28,947 nt of DNA from DATNFP01 sp035606335 (GCA_035606335.1 DATNFP010000104.1:1-28947), one strand, 5' to 3'; positions 1 through 8,896 are shown, numbered from the stretch's first letter. Numbers and translations are program-made. Notes: generated from the sequence alone by a model not told the origin.

Positions 1-942
1 TTTTCCCGCCCCAGTAAGTGCATCACACGCCTGGCTAAAAAGTGAATTACCATCGTGAGGACCAATAGTACTGCCCCAGCTAAGATTTACAACTGCGGGC
101 TTGCTTACAGATGTAGCATATTTAAAAATATAGTTCATGCCATCTATAATATCGGATTCTCCTGCTGCAGCCCACTCAGGAGGAGCTGGCATTATGCCGA
201 CCATAACCATCTCACTTTCGAAAGCCATGCCTCTGAAACGACTGTTTGATTTATTACTGGCATACCCAGAGCCTGCTGCTATCCCAGCCACATGTGTACC
301 ATGAGAAAGTATGCCTGTATCATATCCCAACATTCTAATTGTATTCGTATCAGCCAATTCATTCCCATAAGAAAAGCCTGATGGTGGTACGCCGGTTTTC
401 TTCTGTGCCCATACCCGATTGATACGATACCTGCTATATGTGGTATCATACATAGTCGGATGGTTAAAATCAAATCCGGCATCTATAATACCCATTATCA
501 CATTCTTGCCAGTTACCGGCATCGGCAGGTTGACACCCTCTTGTGCAGAATCTGCTCTTGTTTGCTTTCTGGCAGAATCAAGAAGTGGAACAATCGGCAT
601 ATCCAATGCTATATAACCTATACCCGGAACAATTGTGAACGCCTGTAAATTTTGTATGGGTATCTGCACAGTCCATATACTTCCAGCCTTAGTACCTACC
701 AACACTCCTATTGCATCAAGCTTAGATTGATCAATGTCGCTACTTACCTTTATTAATGCGCTGATATATGTTTTGCCATCAATTGTTTTATAAACATAGC
801 CCGTAACAACCTTACCTTGTTTGTTATTGAGTTTCAGATATTGCAGGGTAAATGCCGAAAGCTTAGCCTTTGTAATATTGTTTTGTGCTTGTGCTGCGAT
901 AAAGGAGCCTAAAATGATGATAACGATAAATAATTTTTTCAT
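1..942 (-). CDS. Secreted subtilisin-like serine peptidase (S8), 5' part only
   Basis: This is the N-terminal 314 residues of a subtilase. The gene runs off the left edge of the window, so its C-terminus and catalytic serine are not seen. The start ATG (940-942) opens a typical signal peptide (MKKLFIVIIILGSFIAAQAQ), so the product is probably exported. Residues 25-125 look like a prodomain. The catalytic Asp is D154 in GIIDAGFDFNHP and the catalytic His is H214 in SHGTHVAGIAAG. A VVNLSWG motif near residue 284 fits the family core. The reading frame is open to base 1 without a stop. The gene is divergent from the MtfA-like gene, with about 140 bp of AT-rich DNA between them. Family membership is firm. 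Substrate, and whether a sorting domain follows, cannot be told. Confidence 0.9.
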   Translation of the reverse strand, partial: MKKLFIVIIILGSFIAAQAQNNITKAKLSAFTLQYLKLNNKQGKVVTGYVYKTIDGKTYISALIKVSSDIDQSKLDAIGVLVGTKAGSIWTVQIPIQNLQAFTIVPGIGYIALDMPIVPLLDSARKQTRADSAQEGVNLPMPVTGKNVIMGIIDAGFDFNHPTMYDTTYSRYRINRVWAQKKTGVPPSGFSYGNELADTNTIRMLGYDTGILSHGTHVAGIAAGSGYASNKSNSRFRGMAFESEMVMVGIMPAPPEWAAAGESDIIDGMNYIFKYATSVSKPAVVNLSWGSTIGPHDGNSLFSQACDALTGAGK

Positions 943-1080
943 CTGGTAATAATCTGCAAGTAATTTAATGATATTCGTTTGAATTGTAAGAATTTAATAT
1001 GAGGATAGATATATAGAAATATGTGGAACTGTTTTTAATTATTTCCTAAAGAGTCTAAAAGGTTTTGCTACCTTCAAAAT

Positions 1081-1890
1081 ATGGGACAACTGATAATAGC
1101 AATAATATTTCTTGTCATTTTAGTTGCGGTAATTTCGTCATTACGATCATCACGGAAGAAAAAAAAGTTATTAAATGACAACCTGAATAAGACCTTCCCT
1201 GAATCATGGAAAGCAACACTCAACGAAAAAGTTGTTTTTTATAAAGGGTTAAGCGAAGAAGAAAAAAGGCTTTTTGAAAAACGAGTTCAGCTTTTCCTCG
1301 CTACCAAGAGTATAGAAGGGATAGACACCTCTATAGACGATATGATACGGGTATTTGTTGCGGCAAGTGCTATCATCCCTACTTTTGCGTTTCCTGATTA
1401 TAACTATCCTCATGTACAAACAGTACTTATTTATCCTAACAGCTTTGATGAACATTTTCAAACGCAGAGATACGAAGGCCATAAAGAATTTATCACGGGC
1501 ATGGTGGGCAATCGCTTCATGGATGGAACTGTTATTTTATCAAAGCCGGACCTCATAAATGATTTTAGCGGACAGTTCAATAATTCCAATGTTGGGATTC
1601 ATGAATTTGTCCATTTGCTGGATAAAGAGGATGGAGCTGTAGATGGTATTCCGGAAGCACTAATAAGCCAGCCATTTGTAGGTCCTTGGCTGCACGAAAT
1701 AAAAGCAGAAATAAAAAGAATAGAACAAGGAAGATCAGATATTAATCCTTATGCCCTTAAAAACAATGCTGAATTTTTAGCTGTAGTTAGTGAGTACTTT
1801 TTCGATAATCCGGCCAGGTTTCAGGATCGTCATCCTGAACTTTACCAGCTTCTATCTGTTATCTTCAGTACAAAGAATCACCTTGAATAA
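1081..1890 (+). CDS. mtfA: MtfA-like zinc metallopeptidase (M90 family)
   Basis: A 269-residue protein with one N-terminal membrane segment (about residues 2-22) followed by a basic stretch, then an M90/MtfA peptidase domain. The zinc site is visible as HEFVH (H174, E175, H178) followed by LLDKEDGAVDG, matching the HEFxHxLDxxDG pattern of MtfA. The third metal ligand is probably E231 or E238 in NAEFLAVVSEYFF. E. coli MtfA is an aminopeptidase-type enzyme that binds the repressor Mlc and so affects glucose uptake. Whether this homologue has a Mlc-like partner is unknown. A TACCTTCA element about 5 bp before the ATG resembles the Bacteroidota -7 box but no clear -33 box was seen. It stands as a single gene ahead of the tetR operon. 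Confidence 0.88.
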   Translation: MGQLIIAIIFLVILVAVISSLRSSRKKKKLLNDNLNKTFPESWKATLNEKVVFYKGLSEEEKRLFEKRVQLFLATKSIEGIDTSIDDMIRVFVAASAIIPTFAFPDYNYPHVQTVLIYPNSFDEHFQTQRYEGHKEFITGMVGNRFMDGTVILSKPDLINDFSGQFNNSNVGIHEFVHLLDKEDGAVDGIPEALISQPFVGPWLHEIKAEIKRIEQGRSDINPYALKNNAEFLAVVSEYFFDNPARFQDRHPELYQLLSVIFSTKNHLE

Positions 1891-1953
1891 AATTATTTTT
1901 TCTTTTCTAATTACGTGATTTTCATAATATTAGGTTGATTTTTACATCCCTTC

Positions 1954-1979
1954 TTTAAATGAAAATTTTGTCATTTAAA
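1954..1979. promoter_or_regulatory. Inverted repeat upstream of tetR, overlapping the -33 region
   Basis: Two perfect 9-bp arms, TTTAAATGA (1954-1962) and TCATTTAAA (1971-1979), flank an 8-bp spacer. The spacer contains the TTTG that would serve as the -33 box for tetR. It may be a second operator. It is not followed by a T run on the plus strand, so it is a poor terminator for the gene before it. The role is inferred. Confidence 0.35.
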
Positions 1980-1996
1980 TTTTATTTATACTTTTA
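1967..1996 (+). promoter_or_regulatory. Predicted Bacteroidota-type promoter of the tetR-efflux operon
   Basis: A TTTG at 1967-1970 is followed after 18 bp by TACTTTTA at 1989-1996, close to the Bacteroidota sigma consensus TTTG-N19-21-TAnnTTTG. This would start transcription around 2003, inside the 11-bp inverted repeat at 2002-2025. No other good match was seen in the 154-bp gap. Confidence 0.5.
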
Positions 1997-2001
1997 CATC
2001 G

Positions 2002-2025
2002 TTGTTTAACAATTTTGTTAAACAA
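2002..2025. promoter_or_regulatory. Probable TetR operator (11-bp inverted repeat)
   Basis: Perfect inverted repeat: TTGTTTAACAA (2002-2012), a 2-bp spacer, TTGTTAAACAA (2015-2025). It lies at the predicted transcription start and 20 bp before the tetR ATG, the classic position of a TetR-family autorepression site. Size and symmetry suit a TetR dimer or pair of dimers. That the adjacent TetR binds it is inferred. Confidence 0.6.
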
Positions 2026-2044
2026 TTAAGTTCAATACATTTTT

Positions 2045-2659
2045 ATGACTGCGGATAATAACCAAACAGAACAAGTAATTCTAACAGCAGCTAAAAGCGT
2101 TTTTATGAAACGTGGATTTGCTGCTGCAAGAATGCAGGAGATAGCAGATGAAGCAGGAATTAACCGCGCTCTTCTACACTACTATTTCAGAAGCAAGGAA
2201 AAACTTTTTGAAAAAATATTCAGTGAGGCTATTGGTAATATTCTTCCTGGTGTTAAGGAAATAATAGATTCTGATGCTGCCCTTTTTGAAAAAATAGAAC
2301 AAATAACCGCTCGCTATATCCAGTTCGCAACTGAGCAACCATATCTACCGGCTTTCGTCATTCAGGAACTGAATCAGCATCCGGATAAAATTCAGATGCT
2401 TTTTAAAGAATCAAATAATTTACCAGACCCCCGGAAACTTGTGAAACAAATTGATGAGGAAGTAAAAGCAGGAAACATTATCCCCATTCAACCGGCACAT
2501 TTACTTGTAAATGTTATTGCACTTTGTGTTTTCCCTTTTGTAGCAAAACCAATTATTCATTTGGTTTTCGGTTTGTCAGAAGAAGGTTTTAAAAATTTTA
2601 TACAGGAACGTAAAAAAATTGTGGCTCAAACTATCATCAATTCTATTAAGAAGCACTAA
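2045..2659 (+). CDS. TetR/AcrR-family transcriptional regulator of the efflux operon
   Basis: A 204-residue regulator. The N-terminal DNA-binding domain is clear: ILTAAKSVFMKRGFAAARMQ, then EIADEAGINRALLHYYFRSK (about residues 13-54), the helix-turn-helix with the usual LHYYFRSKEKLF end. The C-terminal part is a diverse ligand-binding helical domain. It is the first gene of the operon, 10 bp before the tolC-like gene. In E. coli the related exporter genes ybhG-ybhF-ybhS-ybhR are preceded by the TetR regulator cecR (ybiH), the same order as here, which supports a local-repressor role. The likely operator is the inverted repeat at 2002-2025. The inducing ligand is unknown. Confidence 0.92.
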   Translation: MTADNNQTEQVILTAAKSVFMKRGFAAARMQEIADEAGINRALLHYYFRSKEKLFEKIFSEAIGNILPGVKEIIDSDAALFEKIEQITARYIQFATEQPYLPAFVIQELNQHPDKIQMLFKESNNLPDPRKLVKQIDEEVKAGNIIPIQPAHLLVNVIALCVFPFVAKPIIHLVFGLSEEGFKNFIQERKKIVAQTIINSIKKH

Positions 2660-2669
2660 ATAAAATTTT

Positions 2670-4019
2670 ATGAAGCGCTGTAGCATTTTGTTCATTCTTT
2701 TTGTCTTAGGTATTACAACATCCCAGGCTCAAAATACAAGAGCATTAACACTTGATGAAGCAATACAGCTTAGTCTGCAGAATAGTAAGCAACTAAAACT
2801 GGAGCAAGCTAAAATAAAGGAAGCAACAGCAGGTTTGCGGGAAGCACGCGACAACCAGCTACCTGATGTTTCTGCTACCGGCTCATACTTGCGGTTAGAC
2901 GATCCCAAAGTAGACCTTAAATTAAAGCTCGGTGGTCCTCAACAAGAGAACAGTTCTGCCAATCCACTATCTAATATTAAGATAAATAGTGTAGCCTATG
3001 GCCTGGCAACAGCTTCGCTACCAATATTTTCAGGTTTTCGTATACACTATGGTATAGAAGCTCAAAAATATTTGCTGCAGGCTGCTCATTTGGATGCAGA
3101 TAAAAATAAAGAAGACGTAATAGCAAATACTATACAGGCATATAGCAATCTGTACAAAGCACAGCTATCAATAAGCATTATCCAGGAATACATAAAAGAA
3201 GCACAAAGCAGGGTAACAGATTTCATCAACCTTGAAAAAAATGGTACGCTGGTACATAATGATGTTTTGAAGGCACAATTGCAGGTATCCAATCTTCGAT
3301 TGTCATTAATGGATGCCAGCAAAAATTTTGATATGGCAACCTTAAGTATGAACCTGATGTTAGGATTACCAGACAGCCTGATATTAACTACAGACAGCAA
3401 CAGTTTTCACAGCCTGAGTGATACAGGTAATATTTCAGATTGGGTTCAAAATGCATTGCAAAACCGTAAGGATATAGCTGCCTTGTCTGTACGTGAAAAG
3501 GCTGCTAATACCAATATAAAAGCAATAAAAGGAGAATACTATCCCGGTATAGCACTAACAGGAAATTATATAGCTGCCGATATACCTAATCTCTTAACCG
3601 TTGACAATGCCCTGGGTATTGGGCTTGGATTGAAATACAATTTATCCTCTCTATGGAAAACAAACGCAAAGGTGATGCAAGCAAGAGCGCAGCAGGAACA
3701 ATTAGTTATTAACCAGGAAATGCTCGCCGACAATGTGCAGATCCAGGTTACACAAGCATACAAAGACTATGTAATAAGTCTCCAGAAAATAAATGTTTAT
3801 GAATCTGCTCTTCAGGAGGCCTATGAAAACTATAAAATAACACAGGCAAAATATTACAACAAAGTAGTTTCCTCTACCGATTTATTAGATGCAGACAACG
3901 CACAAATACAGGCTAATTTGAATTATGTTTTTTCAAAAGTAGATGCTGCTGTTGCATACTATAAGTTGTTGGAAAATTCTGGTCTTTTAGCAAATAATTT
4001 AAACATTCAATCTAAATAA
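2670..4019 (+). CDS. TolC-family outer membrane efflux protein
   Basis: A 449-residue outer membrane channel subunit. A signal peptide (MKRCSILFILFVLGITTSQAQ) is followed by the LTLDEAIQLSLQNS start typical of the TolC/OEP family. Two OEP repeats are seen: about residues 25-220 and 250-440, each with long coiled-coil helices (for example the AQEQLVINQEMLADNVQIQV region and the YKITQAKYYNKVVSSTDLLD segment near the end, a hallmark of the family). It would form the trimeric exit duct for the exporter encoded downstream, spanning periplasm and outer membrane. It lies 10 bp after tetR and 6 bp before the membrane-fusion gene, so it is surely co-transcribed. Confidence 0.93.
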   Translation: MKRCSILFILFVLGITTSQAQNTRALTLDEAIQLSLQNSKQLKLEQAKIKEATAGLREARDNQLPDVSATGSYLRLDDPKVDLKLKLGGPQQENSSANPLSNIKINSVAYGLATASLPIFSGFRIHYGIEAQKYLLQAAHLDADKNKEDVIANTIQAYSNLYKAQLSISIIQEYIKEAQSRVTDFINLEKNGTLVHNDVLKAQLQVSNLRLSLMDASKNFDMATLSMNLMLGLPDSLILTTDSNSFHSLSDTGNISDWVQNALQNRKDIAALSVREKAANTNIKAIKGEYYPGIALTGNYIAADIPNLLTVDNALGIGLGLKYNLSSLWKTNAKVMQARAQQEQLVINQEMLADNVQIQVTQAYKDYVISLQKINVYESALQEAYENYKITQAKYYNKVVSSTDLLDADNAQIQANLNYVFSKVDAAVAYYKLLENSGLLANNLNIQSK

Positions 4020-4025
4020 GAGGTT

Positions 4026-4925
4026 ATGAAGTATAAATGCATAATATACATTGCTGCTCTTTCTTTCTTTTTTACTGCATGTACAAAAGAAAAAAACACT
4101 TTCGATGCTTCAGGAACATTTGAATCCACTGAGGTGATCGTATCATCGCAGGCGCAGGGCCAGATAATGCAATTTGATATACAGGAAGGCCAAAATCTGG
4201 CCGCTGGTACACAGGTGGGTTATATAGATAGCACGCAACTGTATTGGAAAAAGCAACAGCTAATAGCCAGCGGTCAGGCCATTGCTGTTACTGAACCCGA
4301 TGTATCACAGCAGGTAGCTGCTATACGGCAGCAAATAGCCAATGCCGAGACAGAAAAACGCAGGACACAAAATCTTGTGTCCGCAGGTGCTGTTCCTCAA
4401 AAACAATTAGATGATATTAATGAGCAGATCAGGGTATTACAAAAACAACTGGATGCGCAGCAATCAACTGTTACCAAAAACGCAAAGGGAATTCAAGGAC
4501 AGGTAAAACCCGTAAGCGCCCAGATACAGGAAGTAAATGATCAATTGAAGAATTGCAAAATAGTAAATCCGATAACAGGTACCGTCCTTGTAAAATATGC
4601 AGAACAAAATGAGATAACAGCACCGGGCAAGCCCCTATACAGTATTGCCGACCTCAAGACAATGACATTAAGGGCATATATAACCGGGAGCCAGCTATCT
4701 GAAGTAAAGCTGGGACAAAATGTGAAAGTATATATTGATAAAGGAGCAAATGATTATCGCGAACTGTCCGGCCAGGTAACCTGGATATCTGACCAGGCTG
4801 AATTTACACCTAAAACAATACAGACAAAAGATGAAAGGGCTGACCTTGTATATGCTGTAAAGATCAGCGTACAAAATGACGGTTATGTAAAAATAGGCAT
4901 GTACGGAGAAATAAAATTGCAATAA
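4026..4925 (+). CDS. HlyD/YbhG-like membrane-fusion lipoprotein
   Basis: A 299-residue periplasmic adaptor. The N-terminus is a lipoprotein signal with the lipobox FTAC (acylated Cys19). It continues with a biotinyl-lipoyl half motif (VIVSSQAQGQIMQFDIQEGQ), a coiled-coil hairpin about residues 85-170 (QQIANAETEKRRTQNLVSAG; LDDINEQIRVLQKQLDAQQS), the second lipoyl half (CKIVNPITGTVLVKYAEQNE) and a beta-barrel domain. It connects the inner membrane ABC transporter to the TolC-like channel. Compared with E. coli YbhG it is anchored by lipid rather than by an N-terminal helix. Only 2 bp separate it from the next gene. Confidence 0.92.
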   Translation: MKYKCIIYIAALSFFFTACTKEKNTFDASGTFESTEVIVSSQAQGQIMQFDIQEGQNLAAGTQVGYIDSTQLYWKKQQLIASGQAIAVTEPDVSQQVAAIRQQIANAETEKRRTQNLVSAGAVPQKQLDDINEQIRVLQKQLDAQQSTVTKNAKGIQGQVKPVSAQIQEVNDQLKNCKIVNPITGTVLVKYAEQNEITAPGKPLYSIADLKTMTLRAYITGSQLSEVKLGQNVKVYIDKGANDYRELSGQVTWISDQAEFTPKTIQTKDERADLVYAVKISVQNDGYVKIGMYGEIKLQ

Positions 4926-4927
4926 TC

Positions 4928-5860
4928 ATGAGTGCAATAACAGTAGAGCATATTACTAAAACGTACGCGCAAGGCAATGCAAAGAAGACTAAGGTTGTTG
5001 CATTGAATGACATTTCATTCTCAGTAGAGCAGGGACAATTGTTTGGATTAATTGGTCCCGACGGGGCAGGCAAAACGTCATTATTCAGAATATTGACAAC
5101 TGTTTTACTAGCGGATAAAGGGAATGCAGCGGTAGACGGATTGGACGTAGTAAAGGATTATAGAAAAATACGCAATATAGTAGGATATATGCCGGGGCGT
5201 TTTTCTTTATACCAGGATTTGACAGTGGAAGAAAACCTTAATTTTTTTGCCACCATCTTCCATACTACTGTTAAAAAGAACTATGACCTCATCCATGACA
5301 TATATATTCAGATCGAGCCTTTTAAAAAGAGAAAGGCAGGGGCGCTTTCAGGTGGTATGAAACAGAAGCTGGCATTGTGTTGTGCATTGATACATAAACC
5401 TAAAGTTCTTTTCCTCGACGAACCTACCACAGGGGTTGACCCTGTATCTCGCAGAGATTTTTGGGATATAATAGCAAGGCTGAAAGCCCAGGATATTACA
5501 ATACTGGTTTCAACACCATATATGGATGAAGCAAACCGTTGCGAAAAAATCGCGCTGATACAAACAGGAAGAATTTTATCAGTAAGCACTCCTGCTAAGA
5601 TCATTGAAGAGTTTGGGCATTCACTTTTTGCGGTTAGGTCGAATGATATGTATGGGCTACTTCAATCTTTAAAACAAAATTCAAGTATCGAACAGTCATA
5701 TCCTTTTGGTGCTTATTATCATGTGATACCGAAAAAAGGATTTAGTGATACTGATCTTGTTCAGTATCTCGAAACAAATGGTCATACAGAGATTGAGGTC
5801 AAGGCAATAAAACCGGATATAGAAGACAGCTTTATAGATTTAATGAAACAGAACGCATAA
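4928..5860 (+). CDS. ABC exporter ATPase, YbhF N-half type (NBD1)
   Basis: A 310-residue ATP-binding subunit. Walker A is GPDGAGKTS, the signature is intact (LSGGMKQ, residues 140-146), and Walker B plus D-loop read VLFLDEPTTGVDP. The H-loop reads VSTPYMDEA, so Pro197 stands where the switch histidine normally is. GPDGAGKT and a non-His H-loop also mark the N-terminal half of E. coli YbhF (STSYLDEA), so this is the equivalent of that half. Beyond residue 220 a C-terminal extension ends in EDSFIDLM, again as in YbhF. The partner ATPase starts 8 bp downstream. In E. coli both halves are one protein; here they are separate genes. Confidence 0.93.
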   Translation: MSAITVEHITKTYAQGNAKKTKVVALNDISFSVEQGQLFGLIGPDGAGKTSLFRILTTVLLADKGNAAVDGLDVVKDYRKIRNIVGYMPGRFSLYQDLTVEENLNFFATIFHTTVKKNYDLIHDIYIQIEPFKKRKAGALSGGMKQKLALCCALIHKPKVLFLDEPTTGVDPVSRRDFWDIIARLKAQDITILVSTPYMDEANRCEKIALIQTGRILSVSTPAKIIEEFGHSLFAVRSNDMYGLLQSLKQNSSIEQSYPFGAYYHVIPKKGFSDTDLVQYLETNGHTEIEVKAIKPDIEDSFIDLMKQNA

Positions 5861-5868
5861 GCAGAACT

Positions 5869-6624
5869 ATGGATGCAGTAAATAAAGAAAAGGTTATTAG
5901 TGTTGACAAGCTGGTAAAACGATTTGGAGATTTTACAGCTGTCAACGAAATAACTTTTGATGTATACAAAGGTGAGATATTTGGCTTTTTAGGTGCGAAT
6001 GGCGCTGGTAAAACCACAGCCATACGCATGCTTTGCGGCTTATCTACCCCTACAGGCGGAGCAGCAAGTGTAGCAGGACTGGACGTTTATAAACAAGCAG
6101 AACAAATAAAGAGAAACATCGGCTATATGAGCCAGAAGTTTTCATTGTACGACGACCTTACTGTAAAAGAGAACATACGATTATTCGCCGGGATATATGG
6201 CCTGAGCCGTAAAGTAATAAAAGAGAAGAGTGAAAAAATATTAAAGGAGCTAGGTCTGGAAAAAGAAGCCGATACCTTGGCAGGCTCTCTACCGCTCGGC
6301 TGGAAACAAAAGCTGGCCTTCTCTATCTCCATATTTCATGAACCAAAAATTGTTTTTCTTGATGAACCCACGGGCGGTGTAGATCCTATTACAAGAAGGC
6401 AGTTCTGGGAAATGATATACAATGCAGCCCATGAGGGCATTACCATATTTGTTACCACACACTATATGGACGAAGCAGAATACTGTAACCGTGTAACAAT
6501 AATGGTAGACGGGCAAATAGCTGCCTTAGATTCACCTAAGGCACTGAAAGAACAATACAAATCTGCATCCATGGACGAAGTTTTTTATCAACTGGCACGT
6601 AAAGCTACACGTAAAGGCGACTAA
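5869..6624 (+). CDS. ABC exporter ATPase, YbhF C-half type (NBD2)
   Basis: A 251-residue ATP-binding subunit. Walker A is GANGAGKTT and Walker B reads IVFLDEPTGGVDP. The H-loop is normal (TTHYMDEAEYC, His198), but the signature is degenerate: LPLGWKQ (residues 141-147) in place of LSGGxxQ. E. coli YbhF has a comparable GW-containing signature in its second half. Together with NBD1 it would form a heterodimer with one canonical ATP site (NBD2 Walker and His plus NBD1 signature) and one degenerate site. It ends 2 bp before the first permease gene. Confidence 0.93.
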   Translation: MDAVNKEKVISVDKLVKRFGDFTAVNEITFDVYKGEIFGFLGANGAGKTTAIRMLCGLSTPTGGAASVAGLDVYKQAEQIKRNIGYMSQKFSLYDDLTVKENIRLFAGIYGLSRKVIKEKSEKILKELGLEKEADTLAGSLPLGWKQKLAFSISIFHEPKIVFLDEPTGGVDPITRRQFWEMIYNAAHEGITIFVTTHYMDEAEYCNRVTIMVDGQIAALDSPKALKEQYKSASMDEVFYQLARKATRKGD

Positions 6625-6626
6625 CT

Positions 6627-7730
6627 ATGAAACAGCTATTCTCATTTGTTCGTAAAGAGTTTTATCATATTTTTCGCGACAAGCGTACAATGATAATGTT
6701 ATTAGGCATGCCTGTGATCCAGCTTATTTTATTCGGGTTTGCCGTCACAAACGAGATTAGAAATTCTTCTATTGCTATCCTGGATAAATCAAATGACATT
6801 GCGACACAAAAAATAACCGAACGCTTTCGGGCAAGTAAATATTTCAACGTAAAAGAAGTGCTTCATAGTGAAAGTGATATCCAGAATGCGTTCCGTTCCG
6901 GAAAGGTAAAGATGGTCGTGGTTTTCCCTCAAAACTTCAATAATGATTTATCACATACTAACAGCGCGCAGATACAATTAATTGCCGACGCTTCCGATCT
7001 GAATACGGCGACTACCCTGATCAACTATGCAAGCAATATTATAATGGAATACCAGTCTACAATATTAGATGCAGATATCCCTTATCGAATTAATACAAAC
7101 ATTAGGATGCTGTATAATCCACAGCTAAGGAGTGCCTATGATTTTGTTCCGGGTGTCATGGGTTTAATTCTTATGCTTATTTCTGCTATGATGACATCGG
7201 TTGCAATAGTTAAGGAAAAAGAATTGGGCACTATGGAGATTTTATTGGTATCACCTATAAAGCCATTTTTAATAATTATTTCAAAAGTCATCCCGTATCT
7301 CATCCTGTCGCTTATCAATATTTTGAGCGTATTGTTATTGTCAGTATTTCTCCTGAATGTTCCCGTTGCTGGCAGCGTGTGGTTGCTAATGGGTGAGAGC
7401 ACATTATTTATTATCACTTCCCTCTCATTGGGAATAACAATTTCTACAGTTACACAATCACAGCAGGCAGCCATGCTCATCTCCTTAATGGGGCTGATGC
7501 TACCAACAATACTTTTATCAGGCTTTATTTTCCCGATAGACAACTTGCCTTATTTATTACGCCTCTTATCAAACATAGTACCGGTAAGATGGTATATAGG
7601 CATTGTAAGATCTGTTATGATAAAAGGCACAGGATTCGGCACTGTGATGAATGAAACTATAATACTGATAGGTTTTACCGTAGTATTTATCCTGATAAGT
7701 CTACGGCGTTTTAAAATTCGTTTAGAGTAA
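6627..7730 (+). CDS. ABC-2 type permease, YbhS-like
   Basis: A 367-residue inner membrane permease of the ABC-2 export family. One N-terminal membrane helix (about 23-43) is followed by a large extracytoplasmic domain (about 45-175). Then come about five helices in the C-terminal half, including the family landmark VAIVKEKELGTMEILLVSPI between the second and third helices. Its helices around residues 285-310 (GLMLPTILLSGFIFPIDNLP) match the conserved ABC-2 region. It pairs with the homologous permease encoded 11 bp downstream to form the membrane channel. The transported substrate is unknown; drugs, cations and lipids are all possible for this class. Confidence 0.93.
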   Translation: MKQLFSFVRKEFYHIFRDKRTMIMLLGMPVIQLILFGFAVTNEIRNSSIAILDKSNDIATQKITERFRASKYFNVKEVLHSESDIQNAFRSGKVKMVVVFPQNFNNDLSHTNSAQIQLIADASDLNTATTLINYASNIIMEYQSTILDADIPYRINTNIRMLYNPQLRSAYDFVPGVMGLILMLISAMMTSVAIVKEKELGTMEILLVSPIKPFLIIISKVIPYLILSLINILSVLLLSVFLLNVPVAGSVWLLMGESTLFIITSLSLGITISTVTQSQQAAMLISLMGLMLPTILLSGFIFPIDNLPYLLRLLSNIVPVRWYIGIVRSVMIKGTGFGTVMNETIILIGFTVVFILISLRRFKIRLE

Positions 7731-7741
7731 AAAACCAGCTT

Positions 7742-8860
7742 ATGCGCACGTTATTATTTCTATTACAGAAGGAGTTTTTACAGATATTCAGGAACAAGAC
7801 AATACTTGCTATCATCCTTGTTGTTCCTGTTGTACAACTACTTATTCTACCGAATGCCGCTACATTTGAAATAAAGAATATTAAGATAGCTATTGTGGAT
7901 AATGACCACAGCACTTACTCTGCAGAGCTGATCGATAAATTTGTTTCTTCAGGCTATTTCATACTTGCAGATTATGCAAACTCATACAACCAGGCAATAA
8001 AAACGATAGAACGTAATAAAGCGGATTTGATATTAGAGATACCTCCACATTTTGAAAGAGATCTTGTAAAGAAGAGTGTTACTAACCTTTCTATCAGTGT
8101 AGACGCAGTGAATGGAGAGAAAGCAGGATTGGGAGCAGGCTATGCGGGACAGATCATCCAGGACTTTAATAAACAAATTCGTACAAAATGGATAGCCTTA
8201 CCAAAATACAATTCAGCTCCCGTTATCAATATCACTTTTTCAAACTGGTACAATCCCTTAATGAACTATAAAACATTCTTTGTCCCGGGTATATTGGTTC
8301 TATTACTTACGTTAGTAGGCGGCTTACTAACCGCATTAAATATTGTGAGAGAAAAAGAAATAGGTACTATAGAACAAATAAATGTAACCCCGATAAAGAA
8401 GATACATTTCATCACAGGAAAGCTTCTTCCTTTTTGGCTCATAGGATTATTCATTCTTACAATTGGCTTTATTATTTCTGCACTTGTTTATCACATAGTT
8501 CCTGCCGGCAGTTTTTTTACCATATATCTCTTCGCAGCTGTTTACCTGGTTGCCTTTTTAGGATTTGGATTACTGATATCTACCTATAGCAATACACAGC
8601 AACAGGCGTTATTTGTTGTCTTCTTCTTTTTAATGATATTCTTTTTGATGAGCGGCATGTTCACACCGATAGAAAGTATGCCACGCTGGGCACAGATAAT
8701 AACATATTTCAATCCCATCCGCTATTTTATAGAAGTGATTCGTCTGGTAGTTTTAAAAGGCAGCTTATTAAGGGATGTATTTCCGCAGCTGGCAATAATG
8801 TGTGTGTTTGCTGTGGTATTCAATGTTTGGGCAATAATTAATTATAGGAAAAAAGCATAA
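7742..8860 (+). CDS. ABC-2 type permease, YbhR-like
   Basis: A 372-residue second permease of the same design: N-terminal helix (about 20-40), extracytoplasmic domain, and five C-terminal helices with the VREKEIGTIEQINVTPIKK motif and FFLMSGMFTPIESMPRWAQ. It resembles the preceding gene, so the pair arose by old duplication and works as a heterodimer. It is the last gene of the seven-gene operon. A hairpin terminator follows 37 bp after the stop. Confidence 0.92.
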   Translation: MRTLLFLLQKEFLQIFRNKTILAIILVVPVVQLLILPNAATFEIKNIKIAIVDNDHSTYSAELIDKFVSSGYFILADYANSYNQAIKTIERNKADLILEIPPHFERDLVKKSVTNLSISVDAVNGEKAGLGAGYAGQIIQDFNKQIRTKWIALPKYNSAPVINITFSNWYNPLMNYKTFFVPGILVLLLTLVGGLLTALNIVREKEIGTIEQINVTPIKKIHFITGKLLPFWLIGLFILTIGFIISALVYHIVPAGSFFTIYLFAAVYLVAFLGFGLLISTYSNTQQQALFVVFFFLMIFFLMSGMFTPIESMPRWAQIITYFNPIRYFIEVIRLVVLKGSLLRDVFPQLAIMCVFAVVFNVWAIINYRKKA

Positions 8861-8896
8861 ATCCATAAAACAGATAACCCAATTGAAAAATAATAA

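Noticed and set aside
55..482. Plus- and minus-strand short frames at the left edge
   Set aside because: They are out-of-frame readings within the truncated subtilase gene, whose own frame is open from 942 to base 1 with both Asp and His motifs.
4928..5860. Missing H-loop histidine as a sign of a broken ATPase gene
   Set aside because: The equivalent half of E. coli YbhF also lacks this histidine, and the partner subunit carries the matching degenerate signature, so it is a family trait rather than decay.
7136..7543. 135-codon minus-strand open frame inside the first permease gene
   Set aside because: It is antisense to a clear membrane protein gene; its composition mirrors the codons of that gene and there is no start signal or family.
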